Both the position numbers and the translations under genes were made by a program. From NCBI RefSeq assembly GCF_003002915.1, contig NZ_PVTG01000010.1, positions 124,001-188,000 of the forward strand: a stretch of DNA of 64,000 bases, written 5' to 3'. A model generated the notes under the pieces. The model saw only the letters and a program-made list of their open reading frames with translations. It was not told where the DNA came from and did no database searches. This DNA comes from Geodermatophilus tzadiensis. Lineage in GTDB: Bacteria > Actinomycetota > Actinomycetes > Mycobacteriales > Geodermatophilaceae. Position 1 is the first letter of the stretch. The number at the start of each line of letters is the position of its first letter. Positions 47,474-55,874 of the stretch are shown here, one piece after another.

Positions 47474-47983
47474 TCACCAGCCCTGGGTGCGCCGCGCGGC
47501 GGCGACCACCTGCTCGAACAGCTCCCGGTCCAGCGCCGCGCCCTCCCGCCGCACCGCGGCCGGGTCGAGCACGAGCAGCCGGTCGAGCCGGACCTCGCTG
47601 GGACGGCCGCGGCTGTCCCACCGGCCGGTGCCCACGTCCATCCAGGACCGGCCGAACCGGGCCTCGTCCCGGGCGTCGCGGTCGTGGTCCTTGCTGGTCA
47701 GCACGAGCCCGACCAGCTCCTCGCCGCGGCGGCCGAGCACCAGCACCGGGCGGTCCTTGCCGCGACCGTCGCCCTCGTCGTAGGGCACCCAGGTCCACAC
47801 CACCTCGCCGGGGTCGGGCCGGCCGTCGGCGCGCGGCCGGTAGGCGGTGTCGATGCCCGGGGTCGCGCGCGCCGCCCGGGGTGCGCGCGGTGCCTGCCTG
47901 CGTGCGGGGGCGGCCGCCCGGCGGACGACGGGGGCGGCGGCGGACACCAGCCGGGTGAGGACGTCGACGAGTCGGGAGGCCAT
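47474..47983 (-). CDS. PemK/MazF-family protein without adjacent antitoxin
   Basis: This 169-residue protein has a 45-residue Arg/Ala/Pro-rich N-terminal extension. A PemK-like domain follows: DPGEVVWTWVPYDEGDGRGKDRPVLVLGRRGEELVGLVLTSKDHDRD, then RFGRSWMDVGTGRWDSRGRPSEVRLDRLLVLDPAAVRREGAALDRELFEQVVAA. The family includes ribonuclease toxins, but this chromosomal actinobacterial type is often solitary. No antitoxin-like gene lies on either side. ATG at 47983 has TACGGT 6 bases before it, suggesting a leaderless message. Activity is uncertain. Confidence 0.85.
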   Translation of the reverse strand: MASRLVDVLTRLVSAAAPVVRRAAAPARRQAPRAPRAARATPGIDTAYRPRADGRPDPGEVVWTWVPYDEGDGRGKDRPVLVLGRRGEELVGLVLTSKDHDRDARDEARFGRSWMDVGTGRWDSRGRPSEVRLDRLLVLDPAAVRREGAALDRELFEQVVAAARRTQGW

Positions 47984-47989
47984 GCGGGC

Positions 47990-47995
47990 ACCGTA
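47990..47995 (-). promoter_or_regulatory. Probable -10 box of the PemK gene (leaderless)
   Basis: TACGGT on the minus strand ends 6 bases before the ATG at 47983. Confidence 0.5.
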
Positions 47996-48138
47996 CGGAC
48001 CGGGGTCTCCGCCGTCCCGTCTGTCCCGTTCGTCACACCGGTACCAATTCGCCTCGGTTCTGGTTGCGGAGCGTCCTGCCGGGGCACCATTGGGTCACGG
48101 GGCCGTCGTCGCCGCGCCCCGGGAGAGGGGGCTCCCAC

Positions 48139-48336
48139 ATGACCTCGGCCCTGCCCGTGATCCCCGCCGTGCCGCGCTCGCGCGAGGTGCGCGCCAGCGT
48201 CCTCGCCGCGTTCCAGCTGGTCGAGGACGCGCGCTACCTCGGCACCGAGCGCCGGCCGCGGCACACCCGCCTCCGCCGGATCGCCGAGCGGACCGTCGCC
48301 AGCCGCCGCCTGGCGCGCGACGTCTCCCTCCCGTAG
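48139..48336 (+). CDS. Small basic hypothetical protein
   Basis: This 65-residue protein (SREVRASVLAAFQLVEDARYLGTERRPRHTRLRRIAERTVASRRLARDVSLP) is strongly basic in its second half. The ATG at 48139 is preceded by GGGAGAGGGGG as a ribosome binding site. The upstream segment 48040-48062 is unusually AT-rich for the window and could hold the promoter. The family is not recognised, and the role could be nucleic-acid binding by charge only. Confidence 0.5.
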   Translation: MTSALPVIPAVPRSREVRASVLAAFQLVEDARYLGTERRPRHTRLRRIAERTVASRRLARDVSLP

Positions 48337-48355
48337 CGACCGGCCCCGTCGCGGG

Positions 48356-48400
48356 CACGGGACGACGGGGCACGGGACGACGGGGCACGGGGCGACGGGG
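48356..48400. repeat. 15-base tandem repeat, three units
   Basis: Three contiguous units of CACGGGACGACGGGG lie at 48356-48370, 48371-48385 and 48386-48400; the third has one substitution. They occupy the gap between the stop of the small basic gene and the stop of the convergent VOC gene. The copy number could vary between strains. Confidence 0.9.
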
Positions 48401-48402
48401 TA

Positions 48403-48828
48403 CTAGGCGACGCAGAACTCGTTGCCCTCGGGGTCGGCCAGCGTCGCCCACTCCATCGGGCCGATCGAGGCCCGGTGCAGCTCCCGCGCGCCCATGCCCA
48501 CGAGCCGGGCCACCTCCGCCTCCCGCTGCTCCGCACCGACGTGCAGGTCGAGGTGGACGCGGTTCTTGACCGTCTTCGGCTCGGGCACGCGCTGGAACAG
48601 CACCCGGGGCCGCCCCGGGTCCGGCGAGGTGAGCGCCGCGCCGATGGCCCACACCAGCGCACCGCGGTGCGTCGTGGTGTCGGCCTCGGTGGCGTGACCC
48701 TGCTCCACCATCCGCCGGATGAAGTCCTCGTCCTGCGGCTCCACCTGCCAGCCCAGCGCCTCGGCCCACCAGTCGGCGAGCGGGTGCGGGTCGGCGGAGT
48801 CGATCGTCACCTGGAACTCGGTCGCCAT
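48403..48828 (-). CDS. VOC-family (glyoxalase-like) protein
   Basis: This 141-residue protein is a glyoxalase-like VOC domain of the actinobacterial type: FQVTIDSADPHPLADWWAEALGWQVEPQDEDFIRRMVE, PRVLFQRVPEPKTVKNRVHLDLHVGAEQREAEVARLVGMGA, and the ending MEWATLADPEGNEFCV. The His in HLDLHV and the Glu near the C-terminus are possible metal ligands. The substrate is unknown. ATG at 48828 was chosen because upstream codons fall into the PPOX gene. Confidence 0.88.
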   Translation of the reverse strand: MATEFQVTIDSADPHPLADWWAEALGWQVEPQDEDFIRRMVEQGHATEADTTTHRGALVWAIGAALTSPDPGRPRVLFQRVPEPKTVKNRVHLDLHVGAEQREAEVARLVGMGARELHRASIGPMEWATLADPEGNEFCVA

Positions 48829-48863
48829 GCGCGGAGCCTGCCAGCGACCAGTGACAGGTCCAC

Positions 48864-49472
48864 TCAGAGCTCGAGCGCCAGCTCCGCGCGCAGCGTGGCG
48901 TCGTCGGGCAGCGGGCTCTCCAGCCGGCAGTGGTCGCGGATCATCGTGCCGAACGGCGGCAGCGCGGCGCGGTCCACCTGCGCGGCCGGGTCCCACAGCC
49001 CCGAGCGCATCACCGCCTTGGCGCACTGCAGGTAGGCCCGCGTCACGGTGACCACCAGCACCGAGCGCGGCGCCCGGCCGAACTCGGTGAGGTCGAGGCC
49101 CGGGACGTCGGGTCCGGCCAGCGCCGCGGTGCCGTAGACCTTCAGCGTCTCCTCGACACCCGGGACGAGGAAGAGCAGCGCCACCTGCGGGTTGGCCGCC
49201 ACGTTGCGCAGGCTGTCGAGCCGGTTGTTGCCCTGCCGGTCCGGCAGCACCAGCCGGTGCTCGTCGAGGACCCTGACGAAGCCCGGGTCACCGCCGCGCG
49301 GGGAGACCTCCGGCGCTCCCGAGGCGTCCGCGGTGGAGAGCACCGCGAACGGTGCCAGCCCGACGAAGGCGCGGCAGTGGGCGTCGAGGTGGTCGATCTC
49401 CTTGTCCAGCACCAGCTGCGAGGGCGGCCGGTAGGACGCCAGGACGGGATCGGGAGGGAGGTCGGCCTGCAC
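48864..49472 (-). CDS. Pyridoxamine 5'-phosphate oxidase-family flavoprotein (MSMEG_1061 type)
   Basis: This 202-residue split-barrel protein belongs to the PPOX/flavin-dependent oxidoreductase superfamily. Markers are IDHLDAHCRAFVGLAPFAVLSTADASGAPEVSPRGGDPGFVRVLDEHRLVLPDRQGNNRLDSLRNVAANPQVALLFLVPGVEETLKVYGTAAL and the C-terminal YLQCAKAVMRSGLWDP. The last is typical of the MSMEG_1061 subfamily that binds FMN or F420. GTG at 49472 has TACCGT 6 bases upstream. It diverges from the thioesterase gene. Confidence 0.9.
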   Translation of the reverse strand: MQADLPPDPVLASYRPPSQLVLDKEIDHLDAHCRAFVGLAPFAVLSTADASGAPEVSPRGGDPGFVRVLDEHRLVLPDRQGNNRLDSLRNVAANPQVALLFLVPGVEETLKVYGTAALAGPDVPGLDLTEFGRAPRSVLVVTVTRAYLQCAKAVMRSGLWDPAAQVDRAALPPFGTMIRDHCRLESPLPDDATLRAELALEL

Positions 49473-49478
49473 GGGAGG

Positions 49479-49484
49479 ACGGTA
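49479..49484 (-). promoter_or_regulatory. Probable -10 box of the PPOX gene (leaderless)
   Basis: TACCGT on the minus strand ends 6 bases before the GTG at 49472. It lies 8 bases from the thioesterase -10 box on the other strand, so the two promoters must overlap back-to-back. Confidence 0.5.
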
Positions 49485-49491
49485 GCCCCGT

Positions 49492-49497
49492 TAGCTT
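49492..49497 (+). promoter_or_regulatory. Probable -10 box of the thioesterase gene (leaderless)
   Basis: TAGCTT ends 7 bases before the GTG at 49505. Confidence 0.45.
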
Positions 49498-49504
49498 CCG
49501 GGTC

Positions 49505-49903
49505 GTGCCCGTGTCGTGGAGCTCCCCGGTCCGGTTCGTCGAGTGCGACCAGCAGGGGGTGGTCTTCAACGCCCACTACCTGGTCTGGGCCGACGAGGCG
49601 TCGATGGTCTGGTGGGCCTCGGTCGGGCTGCCGTGGGACGAGCTGGTGGAGCAGACCGACCCCGTCGTCAAGGCCAGCTCGCTGGAGTGGTCGTCGTCGG
49701 CCCGCTGGGGCGACACGGTCACCGTCGACGCCGAGCCCGAGCGGCTCGGGCGCAGCAGCCTGACGGTGCGGTTCACCGTGCGCGTCGGCGAGCGGGTCTG
49801 CTGCGCCGTCCGGAACACGTACGTGGCCGTCGCCGACGGCGCCGCGGCGCCCTGGCCCGACGACGTCCGCACCCGCCTGGAGGCGGCGCTCAGCGCGGGC
49901 TGA
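49505..49903 (+). CDS. Acyl-CoA thioesterase (hotdog fold, YbgC-like)
   Basis: This 132-residue hotdog protein begins [32 protein letters not shown], the 4-hydroxybenzoyl-CoA thioesterase-type active site in which the Asp of ECDQQG is catalytic. The fold continues with [44 protein letters not shown]. It hydrolyses acyl-CoA, but the chain is unknown. GTG at 49505 gives a complete domain. Its 3' end overlaps the convergent cobQ by 14 bases. Confidence 0.92.
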   Translation: MPVSWSSPVRFVECDQQGVVFNAHYLVWADEASMVWWASVGLPWDELVEQTDPVVKASSLEWSSSARWGDTVTVDAEPERLGRSSLTVRFTVRVGERVCCAVRNTYVAVADGAAAPWPDDVRTRLEAALSAG

Positions 49904-51398
49904 GCGCGTCCCCGGGCGGCAGCAGCGGCAGGTCCGCCGGCGGGCCCTGCTCGACCAGCCGCCACAGCGCCGCGGTGTCGGCGTGCTCGGCCACCAGGTC
50001 GCCGAGGGCGTCCAGGCGCCGCTCGCGCACCGCGGCGAAGGAGGTGTCCGGCGCCGGGACGAACCGCCGCCCGGTCGCCCGGGCCACCTCGGCGAGGAAG
50101 GCGCGGCGGAAGCCGTCGTTCTCCATCGCCCCGTGCCAGGTGGTGCCCCACACCGACCCCGCGCGGCCGCCGTCCAGGAAGGGCTCGGCGCCGCCCTCGT
50201 CGTAGGTCACCTGCCCGTGGTGGATCTCGTAGCCGCGCACCGGGTGCCCGAGCGCGTGCCCGGCCGGGCGGCCCAGGGTCTTCTCCCGCGCGAAGCGGAC
50301 GTCGGCCGGCAGCAGCCCCAGCCCGGCGACCGCCCCGGCGCGCGACTCGACGTCGTCGGTGACGGTGCGCGCGAGCATCTGGTGGCCGCCGCAGATGCCG
50401 AGCACCGGTCGCCCCGCGGCGGCGTGGCGGGCCACGGCGTCGGCCAGCCCGGTCGCCCGCAGCCACGCGAGGTCGGGAACGGTGGCGCGGGTGCCCGGCA
50501 GCACCACGAGGTCGGCGTCGGCGAGCTCCTCGGGCCGGCTGACGAAGCGCACCAGCACGCCCGGCTCGGCGGCCAGCGCGTCGAGGTCGGTGGAGTTCGA
50601 CAGCCGCGGCAGCCGGGCGACCGAGACCCGGAGCACGTCCTCGCCGTGCGGCGGGCCGGCCGAGGAGACGCCGGTGGGGATGCCGAGGGAGTCCTCGACG
50701 TCGAGCGCGGCGCCGGGCAGCCACGGCAGCACGCCCAGCGTCGGGCGCCCGGTGAGCTCGGTGAGCCGGTCCAGCCCGGGCCGCAGCAGCCGGACGTCGC
50801 CGCGGAACTTGTTGACCAGGAAGCCCGCGACCAGCCGCTGGTCGGCCGGCGGCATGAGCGCGACCGTGCCGTAGAGGGCGGGGAAGACCCCGCCGCGGTC
50901 GATGTCGCCGACGACGACGACCGGCAGCCCCGCGGCGGTGGCCAGGCCCATGTTGGCGATGTCGTCGGCGCGCAGGTTGATCTCGGTGGGGGAGCCGGCG
51001 CCCTCGCAGACGACGACGTCGAAGCGCGACCGCAGGTCGGCCAGGCAGCCGAGCACCTGCTCGAGCAGCGCGGCCTTCATCGGCCGGTAGGACAGCGCGG
51101 TCACCTCGGCCACCGGCCGGCCCAGCACGACGACCTGGCTGGCGTCCTCCCCGCCGGGCTTGAGCAGCACCGGGTTCATCGCCGCCTCGGGCGGCACGCC
51201 GGCGGCCGCGGCCTGCACCACCTGCGCCCGGCCGATCTCGGCGCCGTCCGGGGTGACCATCGAGTTGTTGCTCATGTTCTGCGCCTTGAACGGCGCCACC
51301 CGCACGCCCTGGCGGGCCAGCCAGCGGCAGATGCCGGCGGTGACCACCGACTTGCCGGCGTCCGAGGTCGTGCCGGCGACGAGCAGGGCGCCGCTCAC
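49890..51398 (-). CDS. cobQ: Cobyric acid synthase
   Basis: This 502-residue amidotransferase amidates the b, d, e and g side chains of adenosyl-cobyrinic acid a,c-diamide. The N-terminal ATPase motif is [25 protein letters not shown] (about residue 6). [14 protein letters not shown] and [14 protein letters not shown] are family markers. The C-terminal GATase has Cys in GICGGHQML (about residue 330) and the His region [16 protein letters not shown] at 51398 overlaps the acyltransferase stop, so the two may share a transcript although unrelated in function. Confidence 0.96.
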   Translation of the reverse strand: MSGALLVAGTTSDAGKSVVTAGICRWLARQGVRVAPFKAQNMSNNSMVTPDGAEIGRAQVVQAAAAGVPPEAAMNPVLLKPGGEDASQVVVLGRPVAEVTALSYRPMKAALLEQVLGCLADLRSRFDVVVCEGAGSPTEINLRADDIANMGLATAAGLPVVVVGDIDRGGVFPALYGTVALMPPADQRLVAGFLVNKFRGDVRLLRPGLDRLTELTGRPTLGVLPWLPGAALDVEDSLGIPTGVSSAGPPHGEDVLRVSVARLPRLSNSTDLDALAAEPGVLVRFVSRPEELADADLVVLPGTRATVPDLAWLRATGLADAVARHAAAGRPVLGICGGHQMLARTVTDDVESRAGAVAGLGLLPADVRFAREKTLGRPAGHALGHPVRGYEIHHGQVTYDEGGAEPFLDGGRAGSVWGTTWHGAMENDGFRRAFLAEVARATGRRFVPAPDTSFAAVRERRLDALGDLVAEHADTAALWRLVEQGPPADLPLLPPGDALSPR

Positions 51399-52060
51399 GA
51401 GACGGGGCGGGGTGCGCCCCAGCCGGCCTTCTCCTGCCCGGAGAGGTCGGCGATCGCCTCCATGATCCGGTCGGTGACCTCCCGGCGGGCGCGGCCGTTG
51501 CCGGCCTTCCCGGCGTGGTCGGGGAAGGTCAGCGGCTCGCCGAAGACCACCGAGAAGCGGTGTGGGCGCGGCCACCGCGACCCCACCGGCTGGATGCGGT
51601 CGGTGCCGCGGACGGCGACCGGCACCACCGGGCAGCCCGCGGTGAGCGCCAGCCAGGCCACCCCGGTCTTGCCGCGGGCCAGTCGGCCGTCGCGCGAGCG
51701 GGTGCCCTCGGGGTAGATGCCGAAGCCCTCGCCCTGGCGCAGCACGCCGAGCGCGGTGTCGAGCGCGGCCTGGGCGGCGCGGTGGGTCTCCCGCTCGACG
51801 GGCATCGCGCCGAGGGCGCCGAACAGCGTGCGGCTCAGCCAGCCGCCGACCCCGGGGGAGGTGAAGTACTCGGCCTTGGCCAGGTAGTGCACCCGCCGGG
51901 GCGCGGAGAGGGGGATGACCATGCTGTCGATGAACGACAGGTGGTTGCTGGCGATGATGAACGCCCCCTCGACCGGGACGTTGCCCCGCCCGCGCACCCG
52001 CGGCCGGAACAGCAACCAGAACAGCGGCCGCAGCACGAAGCGCGCCACGAGGTAGAACAC
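51395..52060 (-). CDS. 1-acyl-sn-glycerol-3-phosphate acyltransferase (PlsC-like)
   Basis: This 221-residue protein has the acyltransferase motif [15 protein letters not shown] (NHxxxxD, about residue 37), followed by the [22 protein letters not shown] glycerolipid-binding motif (about 117-138). A hydrophobic N-terminal segment ([14 protein letters not shown]) probably anchors it at the membrane. It acylates lysophosphatidate in phospholipid synthesis. The GTG at 52060 gives the usual length. Its stop overlaps the cobQ start. Confidence 0.93.
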   Translation of the reverse strand: MFYLVARFVLRPLFWLLFRPRVRGRGNVPVEGAFIIASNHLSFIDSMVIPLSAPRRVHYLAKAEYFTSPGVGGWLSRTLFGALGAMPVERETHRAAQAALDTALGVLRQGEGFGIYPEGTRSRDGRLARGKTGVAWLALTAGCPVVPVAVRGTDRIQPVGSRWPRPHRFSVVFGEPLTFPDHAGKAGNGRARREVTDRIMEAIADLSGQEKAGWGAPRPVS

Positions 52061-52122
52061 GCCGGTCTCCCCTCCTCGGGCCGCGGGCCGGCGTCCGTCC
52101 CACCGGTGCGCGCCCCGGGCAT

Positions 52123-52169
52123 CCTCCCCCGCCGCGCCGCCCGCCGAGGAGGCAGGGCGGCGGGGGAGG
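52123..52169 (-). terminator. Terminator after the ANTAR gene
   Basis: A 12-base-pair stem (52123-52134 with 52158-52169) of G/C pairs, with a GC-rich loop that extends pairing, lies 24 bases after the ANTAR stop codon and before the acyltransferase promoter region. Confidence 0.65.
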
Positions 52170-52192
52170 GCGGGGTCACCCGCGCGGTGCGG

Positions 52193-52927
52193 TCAGGGTG
52201 CCCGGTGGTCGGGCGGGCAGGCGTCGCGCAGGATGGCCCGGACGTCGGCCGGCAGCACGCCGTGCCCCGACGCCGAGGACACCAGGTCGACGGCGACCTC
52301 GCGGACCTTGCGGTGGGTGTGGCTGGAGATGTGCGCCAGCAGGTCGAAGGCCACCTGGTCGCCGCAGCCGGTGAGCAGCATGAGCACGCCCTTGGCCTGC
52401 TCGATCGGCGCCCGGCTCTGCATCGCGCTGCGCAGTTGCCCGATCTCGGTCTCCAGCGCGCGGATGCGCTCCTCGGCCGCCCGCGAGCTGCCCGACGGCG
52501 CCTCCACGACCAGCCCCTCGACGGCGGTCACCGTGCCGTCGTCGTCGAGCTGCGGCTCCCCGAGGAACACCACGGGGCGCTCGTCCCCGCCGTCGGGCGC
52601 CAGCCGGACCTCCAGGCAGAAGCCCTGGGCGCCGGTGACGGCGGCCGACAGCGCGTCGATGGTGCGGGGGCGGTCGTCGGGGTGCTGCGCGGCGACGAGG
52701 GCCTCGGTGCACGGGCCCGCCTGCCCGCCGGTCAGCCCGTGCAGCGCGGCCATCTCCTCCGACCACCACCACTCGCCGCTGAGCCGGTCGTAGCGCCACC
52801 GGCCGGCGAGGCGGGTGCGCCGGGTGGTCAGCGGGGAGGGCGCCGGGGGGCGGGGCAGCTGCGGGGCGGCCGGCCGCGGCGTGGGTGCGGCGTGCCGGTG
52901 GAGGGGGCGGGACACGGTCGACGTCAT
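52193..52927 (-). CDS. PAS/ANTAR-domain RNA-binding regulator
   Basis: This 244-residue protein starts with a Pro/Ala-rich low-complexity segment. A PAS-like sensor follows (RWRYDRLSGEWWWSEEMAALHGL...EVRLAPDGGDERPVVFLGEPQLDDDGTVTAVEGLVVEA, about residues 42-140), then a coiled-coil-like linker (AAEERIRALETEIGQLRSAMQSR). A C-terminal ANTAR domain ends it (PIEQAKGVLMLLTGCGDQVAFDLLAHISSHTHRKVREVAVDLV, about residues 174-216). ANTAR proteins bind tandem RNA hexaloop hairpins and prevent termination. The target and signal are unknown. Position beside cobD does not by itself show that it regulates cobalamin genes. Confidence 0.92.
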   Translation of the reverse strand: MTSTVSRPLHRHAAPTPRPAAPQLPRPPAPSPLTTRRTRLAGRWRYDRLSGEWWWSEEMAALHGLTGGQAGPCTEALVAAQHPDDRPRTIDALSAAVTGAQGFCLEVRLAPDGGDERPVVFLGEPQLDDDGTVTAVEGLVVEAPSGSSRAAEERIRALETEIGQLRSAMQSRAPIEQAKGVLMLLTGCGDQVAFDLLAHISSHTHRKVREVAVDLVSSASGHGVLPADVRAILRDACPPDHRAP

Positions 52928-52993
52928 GGCGTGCTCCGGAGGACGCGCGCCGGGCGAGGCCCGGGAGAGCGCCGCTCAGCCGTGGGTTCGACC

Positions 52994-54055
52994 TCAGGCG
53001 GTATGCCGGCTGGGCCGGCCGCTCGGGACCCTGCTGACGGTAGCCGCCCGGACCGCCGGATGCACGCTTTTCGGCACGGGCTCGTTTCCCCGCTCCCGCC
53101 CGACCCCGACGGCCAGCCGGGCGGCCGCTGCCAGGGCGGCGGCGGCCAGCCAGACGGCGCGGGAGAGCCGGACCGCCCGGACGACGTCGCCGCTGCCGGG
53201 ACCGCGGCCGTCCCCGAGCACCGGCCGGTCCTCGACCCGGGTGCCGTAGACGTTGCGCCCGCCCAGCCGCAGCCCCAGCGCGCCGGCCGCGGCGGCCTCG
53301 CAGCGCCCGGCGTTGGGGCTCGGGTGGGCGGCGCCGTCGCGGCGCCACACGCGCAGCGCCCCGCGGGCGGAGCCGCCGGCCAGGGGGGCGCAGGCCACGG
53401 TGAGGGCGGCGGTCAGCCGGGCGGGCAGCCAGTTGGCGGCGTCGTCGGCGCGGGCGGCGGCCCAGCCGAAGCGGGCGTACCGCGGCGAGCGGTGGCCGAC
53501 CATCGCGTCGAGCGTGTTGACCGCGCGGTACCCCAGCAGCCCGGGCAGCCCGGCCAGCGCGCCCCACACCAGCGGCGCGACGGCGGCGTCGGAGGTGTTC
53601 TCCGCGACCGACTCCACCGTGGCCCGGGCCAGTTCGCCGGCATCGAGCGCCGAGGGGTCCCGCCCGGCCAGGGTGGGCAGCAGGGCGCGTGCGGTCGGCA
53701 GGTCACCGGCGTCGAGGGCCCCGGCCATCGCGGTGGCGGCGCGCCCCAGCGAGGTGCCCCCGAGCACCGCCCAGGTGGCGACGGCGACCACCGGTGTGCG
53801 GACCGCCGGCCGGTCGCGGGTCGCCCGGTCCAGCCCGGCCCCCAGGCCCGCCGCGGCTCCCACGAGGACCGCCGCGTACCCGGCGCCGGCCGCCCGCGCG
53901 TCCCGCCACACCCGTCGCTCGAGCGCCGCGGCGACCGTGCCGAAGCCGGCCACCGGGTGACGGCGCCGCGGGTCGGCCAGCAGCAGGTCGGCGGCCGCGC
54001 CGAGGGCCAGGCCCACAGCGGTGGGGACGTCTCGGCGGGGCGGCACGGCGTCCAT
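52994..54055 (-). CDS. cobD: Adenosylcobinamide-phosphate synthase
   Basis: This 353-residue membrane-associated enzyme (CobD/CbiB) attaches aminopropanol phosphate to adenosylcobyric acid. Markers are LLLADPRRRHPVAGFGTVAAALERRVW near residue 30, SVAENTSDAAVAPLVWGALAGLPGLLGYRAVNTLDAMVGHRSPRYARFGWAAARADDAANWLPARLTA (about 165-235), and ANWLPAR as the family signature. The ATG at 54055 is preferred because a longer start at 54088 would overlap the divergent def start. The gene diverges from the def-cobL-cobM operon. Confidence 0.94.
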   Translation of the reverse strand: MDAVPPRRDVPTAVGLALGAAADLLLADPRRRHPVAGFGTVAAALERRVWRDARAAGAGYAAVLVGAAAGLGAGLDRATRDRPAVRTPVVAVATWAVLGGTSLGRAATAMAGALDAGDLPTARALLPTLAGRDPSALDAGELARATVESVAENTSDAAVAPLVWGALAGLPGLLGYRAVNTLDAMVGHRSPRYARFGWAAARADDAANWLPARLTAALTVACAPLAGGSARGALRVWRRDGAAHPSPNAGRCEAAAAGALGLRLGGRNVYGTRVEDRPVLGDGRGPGSGDVVRAVRLSRAVWLAAAALAAAARLAVGVGRERGNEPVPKSVHPAVRAATVSRVPSGRPSRHTA

Positions 54056-54073
54056 CCTGCCCAGGGCGCTTCC

Positions 54074-54079
54074 TAGGAT
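54074..54079 (+). promoter_or_regulatory. Probable -10 box of def (leaderless)
   Basis: TAGGAT ends 7 bases before the def ATG, matching the TAnnnT consensus best of all boxes in the window. Confidence 0.6.
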
Positions 54080-54086
54080 CGCGGCC

Positions 54087-54644
54087 ATGCGCCTGCCCGG
54101 CCGTTACGACGGCGTCGCCCGGCCGATCGTCACCTACGGCAGCAACGAGGTGCTGCACCGGCCGACCGCGCCGGTCACCGAGTTCGACGAGCGGCTGCGC
54201 CGGCTGGTGCTGGACATGTTCGCCTCGATGCGCGAGGCCGACGGGGTGGGGCTGGCGGCCAACCAGATCGGCGTCGACGCGCGCGTCTTCGTCATCGACT
54301 GCCCCGACGCGCGCGGGGAGGACGTCGTCGGCTACGTGGTGAACCCGGAGCTCACGCTGCTCGGCCCGGCCGACGGCGAGCCCGCCGAGGAGGTCACCGA
54401 GGAGGGCTGCCTGTCGGTGCCCGGTCCCTACGCCGAGCTCGCGCGCACCTTCCGCGCCCGGGTGGACGGCGTCGACGTGAAGGGCAGGGCGGTCTCGATC
54501 GAGGCCACCGGCATGGCCGCGCGCTGCCTGCAGCACGAGGTCGACCACCTCGACGGCGTCGTCTACGTCGACCGGCTGCCCGCCGAGCTGCGGGAGCGGC
54601 TGCTGGCCGAGGCGGCCGTGCCCGAGGGCGAGCTGCCGGCGTGA
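54087..54644 (+). CDS. def: Peptide deformylase
   Basis: This 185-residue enzyme removes the formyl group from new N-termini. The three catalytic motifs are GVGLAANQIG (about residue 51), EGCLSVPG (about 110) and QHEVDHLDG (about 151), providing Cys and two His ligands of the metal. An 18-residue N-terminal extension precedes the first helix. It is unexpectedly placed at the head of a corrin-methyltransferase operon: its stop overlaps the cobL GTG (GTGA). Confidence 0.97.
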   Translation: MRLPGRYDGVARPIVTYGSNEVLHRPTAPVTEFDERLRRLVLDMFASMREADGVGLAANQIGVDARVFVIDCPDARGEDVVGYVVNPELTLLGPADGEPAEEVTEEGCLSVPGPYAELARTFRARVDGVDVKGRAVSIEATGMAARCLQHEVDHLDGVVYVDRLPAELRERLLAEAAVPEGELPA

Positions 54645-55870
54645 CGGGGACCGCGGACCCGGCCGTCGCGCCGGTCGTCGTCGTCGGGATCGGCGCCGAC
54701 GGCTGGGAGGGGCTGGCGCCCACCTCGCGCGCCGAGGTGGAGCGCGCCGAGGTGCTCATGGGCAGCGCCCGGCAGCTGTCCCTCGTGCCGGAGGAGGTCC
54801 CCGCCGAGCGGGTGCCCTGGCCCTCGCCGCTCTCCGAGGCGCTGCCGGGCCTGGTCGACCAGCACGCGGGCCGGGCCGTGGTGGTGCTGGCCAGCGGTGA
54901 CCCGATGCTGTCGGGGATCGGCACCACGCTCACCCGCCTCCTCGGCGCCGAGCGGGTGCGGGTGCTGCCGGCGCCGTCGTCGGTGTCGCTGGCCTGCGCC
55001 CGGCTGGGCTGGGCGGTCGAGGACACCGAGGTGGTCTCCCTGGTCGGCCGGCCGATCGAGCTGCTGCACCCGCACGTGCAGCCCGGCCGGCGGCTGCTGG
55101 TGCTCGGGTCCGACGGCGAGACGCCGGCGCAGGTGGCCGCGCTGCTGTCCGACCGCGGCTACGGGCCGAGCCTGGTGACCGTGCTCGGCGGGCTGGGCGG
55201 CCCCGACGAGGAGGTGCGCAGCGGCACCGCGGCCACCTGGTCGCAGCCGGCGCCGGCACTGGTGGTCACCGCCGTCGAGTGCCGGGCCGACCGGGGCACC
55301 GCGCCGCTGCCGACCACCCCGGGCCTGCCCGACGGCGCCTACGAGTCCGACGGGCAGCTGACCAGGTCCGAGGTCCGCGCGGTGACGCTGTCGCGGCTGG
55401 CCGCCGTCCCCGGGCAGCTGCTGTGGGACGTCGGTGCGGGCGCGGGCTCCATCGGCATCGAGTGGATGCGCGCGCACCCCACCTGCCGCGCGGTCGCCGT
55501 CGAGGCCTCCGCCGAGCGGGCCGAGCGGATCGCCCGCAACGCCGCGCGGCTCGGCGTCCCCTACCTGCGCGTGGTGCACGGGCACGCACCGGACGTGCTG
55601 GCGCGGCTGGGCGCCCCCGACGCGGTGTTCATCGGCGGCGGCCTGACCACGCCGCTGCTGGTCGAGACCTGCTGGGACGCCCTCCCCGTGGGCGGCCGGA
55701 TGGTGGCCAACGCCGTCACGGTGGAGAGCGAGGCGGTGCTCGCCCGGTGGCACGCGGAGGTCGGCGGCGAGCTGGTGCGGGTGGAGGTCTCGCGCGCCGA
55801 GCCGGTCGGGTCGTTCACCGGCTGGAAGCCCGCGATGCCCGTGACGATCTGGTCGGTGACCCGGTGGTGA
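54641..55870 (+). CDS. cobL: Precorrin-6Y C5,15-methyltransferase (decarboxylating), CobL
   Basis: This 409-residue protein fuses CbiE and CbiT. The N-terminal CbiE part has VVVGIGADGWEGLAPTSRAEVERAEVLMGSARQL and VVLASGDPMLSGIGTTL. The C-terminal methyltransferase starts about residue 225, with LTRSEVRAVTLSRLAAVPGQLLWDVGAGAGSIGIEWMR and the SAM motif near 260. It methylates C5 and C15 and decarboxylates the acetate of ring C. The GTG overlaps the def stop. A 64-base gap holding two repeat units leads to cobM. Confidence 0.95.
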   Translation: MTGTADPAVAPVVVVGIGADGWEGLAPTSRAEVERAEVLMGSARQLSLVPEEVPAERVPWPSPLSEALPGLVDQHAGRAVVVLASGDPMLSGIGTTLTRLLGAERVRVLPAPSSVSLACARLGWAVEDTEVVSLVGRPIELLHPHVQPGRRLLVLGSDGETPAQVAALLSDRGYGPSLVTVLGGLGGPDEEVRSGTAATWSQPAPALVVTAVECRADRGTAPLPTTPGLPDGAYESDGQLTRSEVRAVTLSRLAAVPGQLLWDVGAGAGSIGIEWMRAHPTCRAVAVEASAERAERIARNAARLGVPYLRVVHGHAPDVLARLGAPDAVFIGGGLTTPLLVETCWDALPVGGRMVANAVTVESEAVLARWHAEVGGELVRVEVSRAEPVGSFTGWKPAMPVTIWSVTRW

Positions 55871-55874
55871 GCGA

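Noticed and set aside
48356-48400. CRISPR-like repeat array
   Set aside because: The three 15-base units are contiguous without spacers and there are no cas genes.
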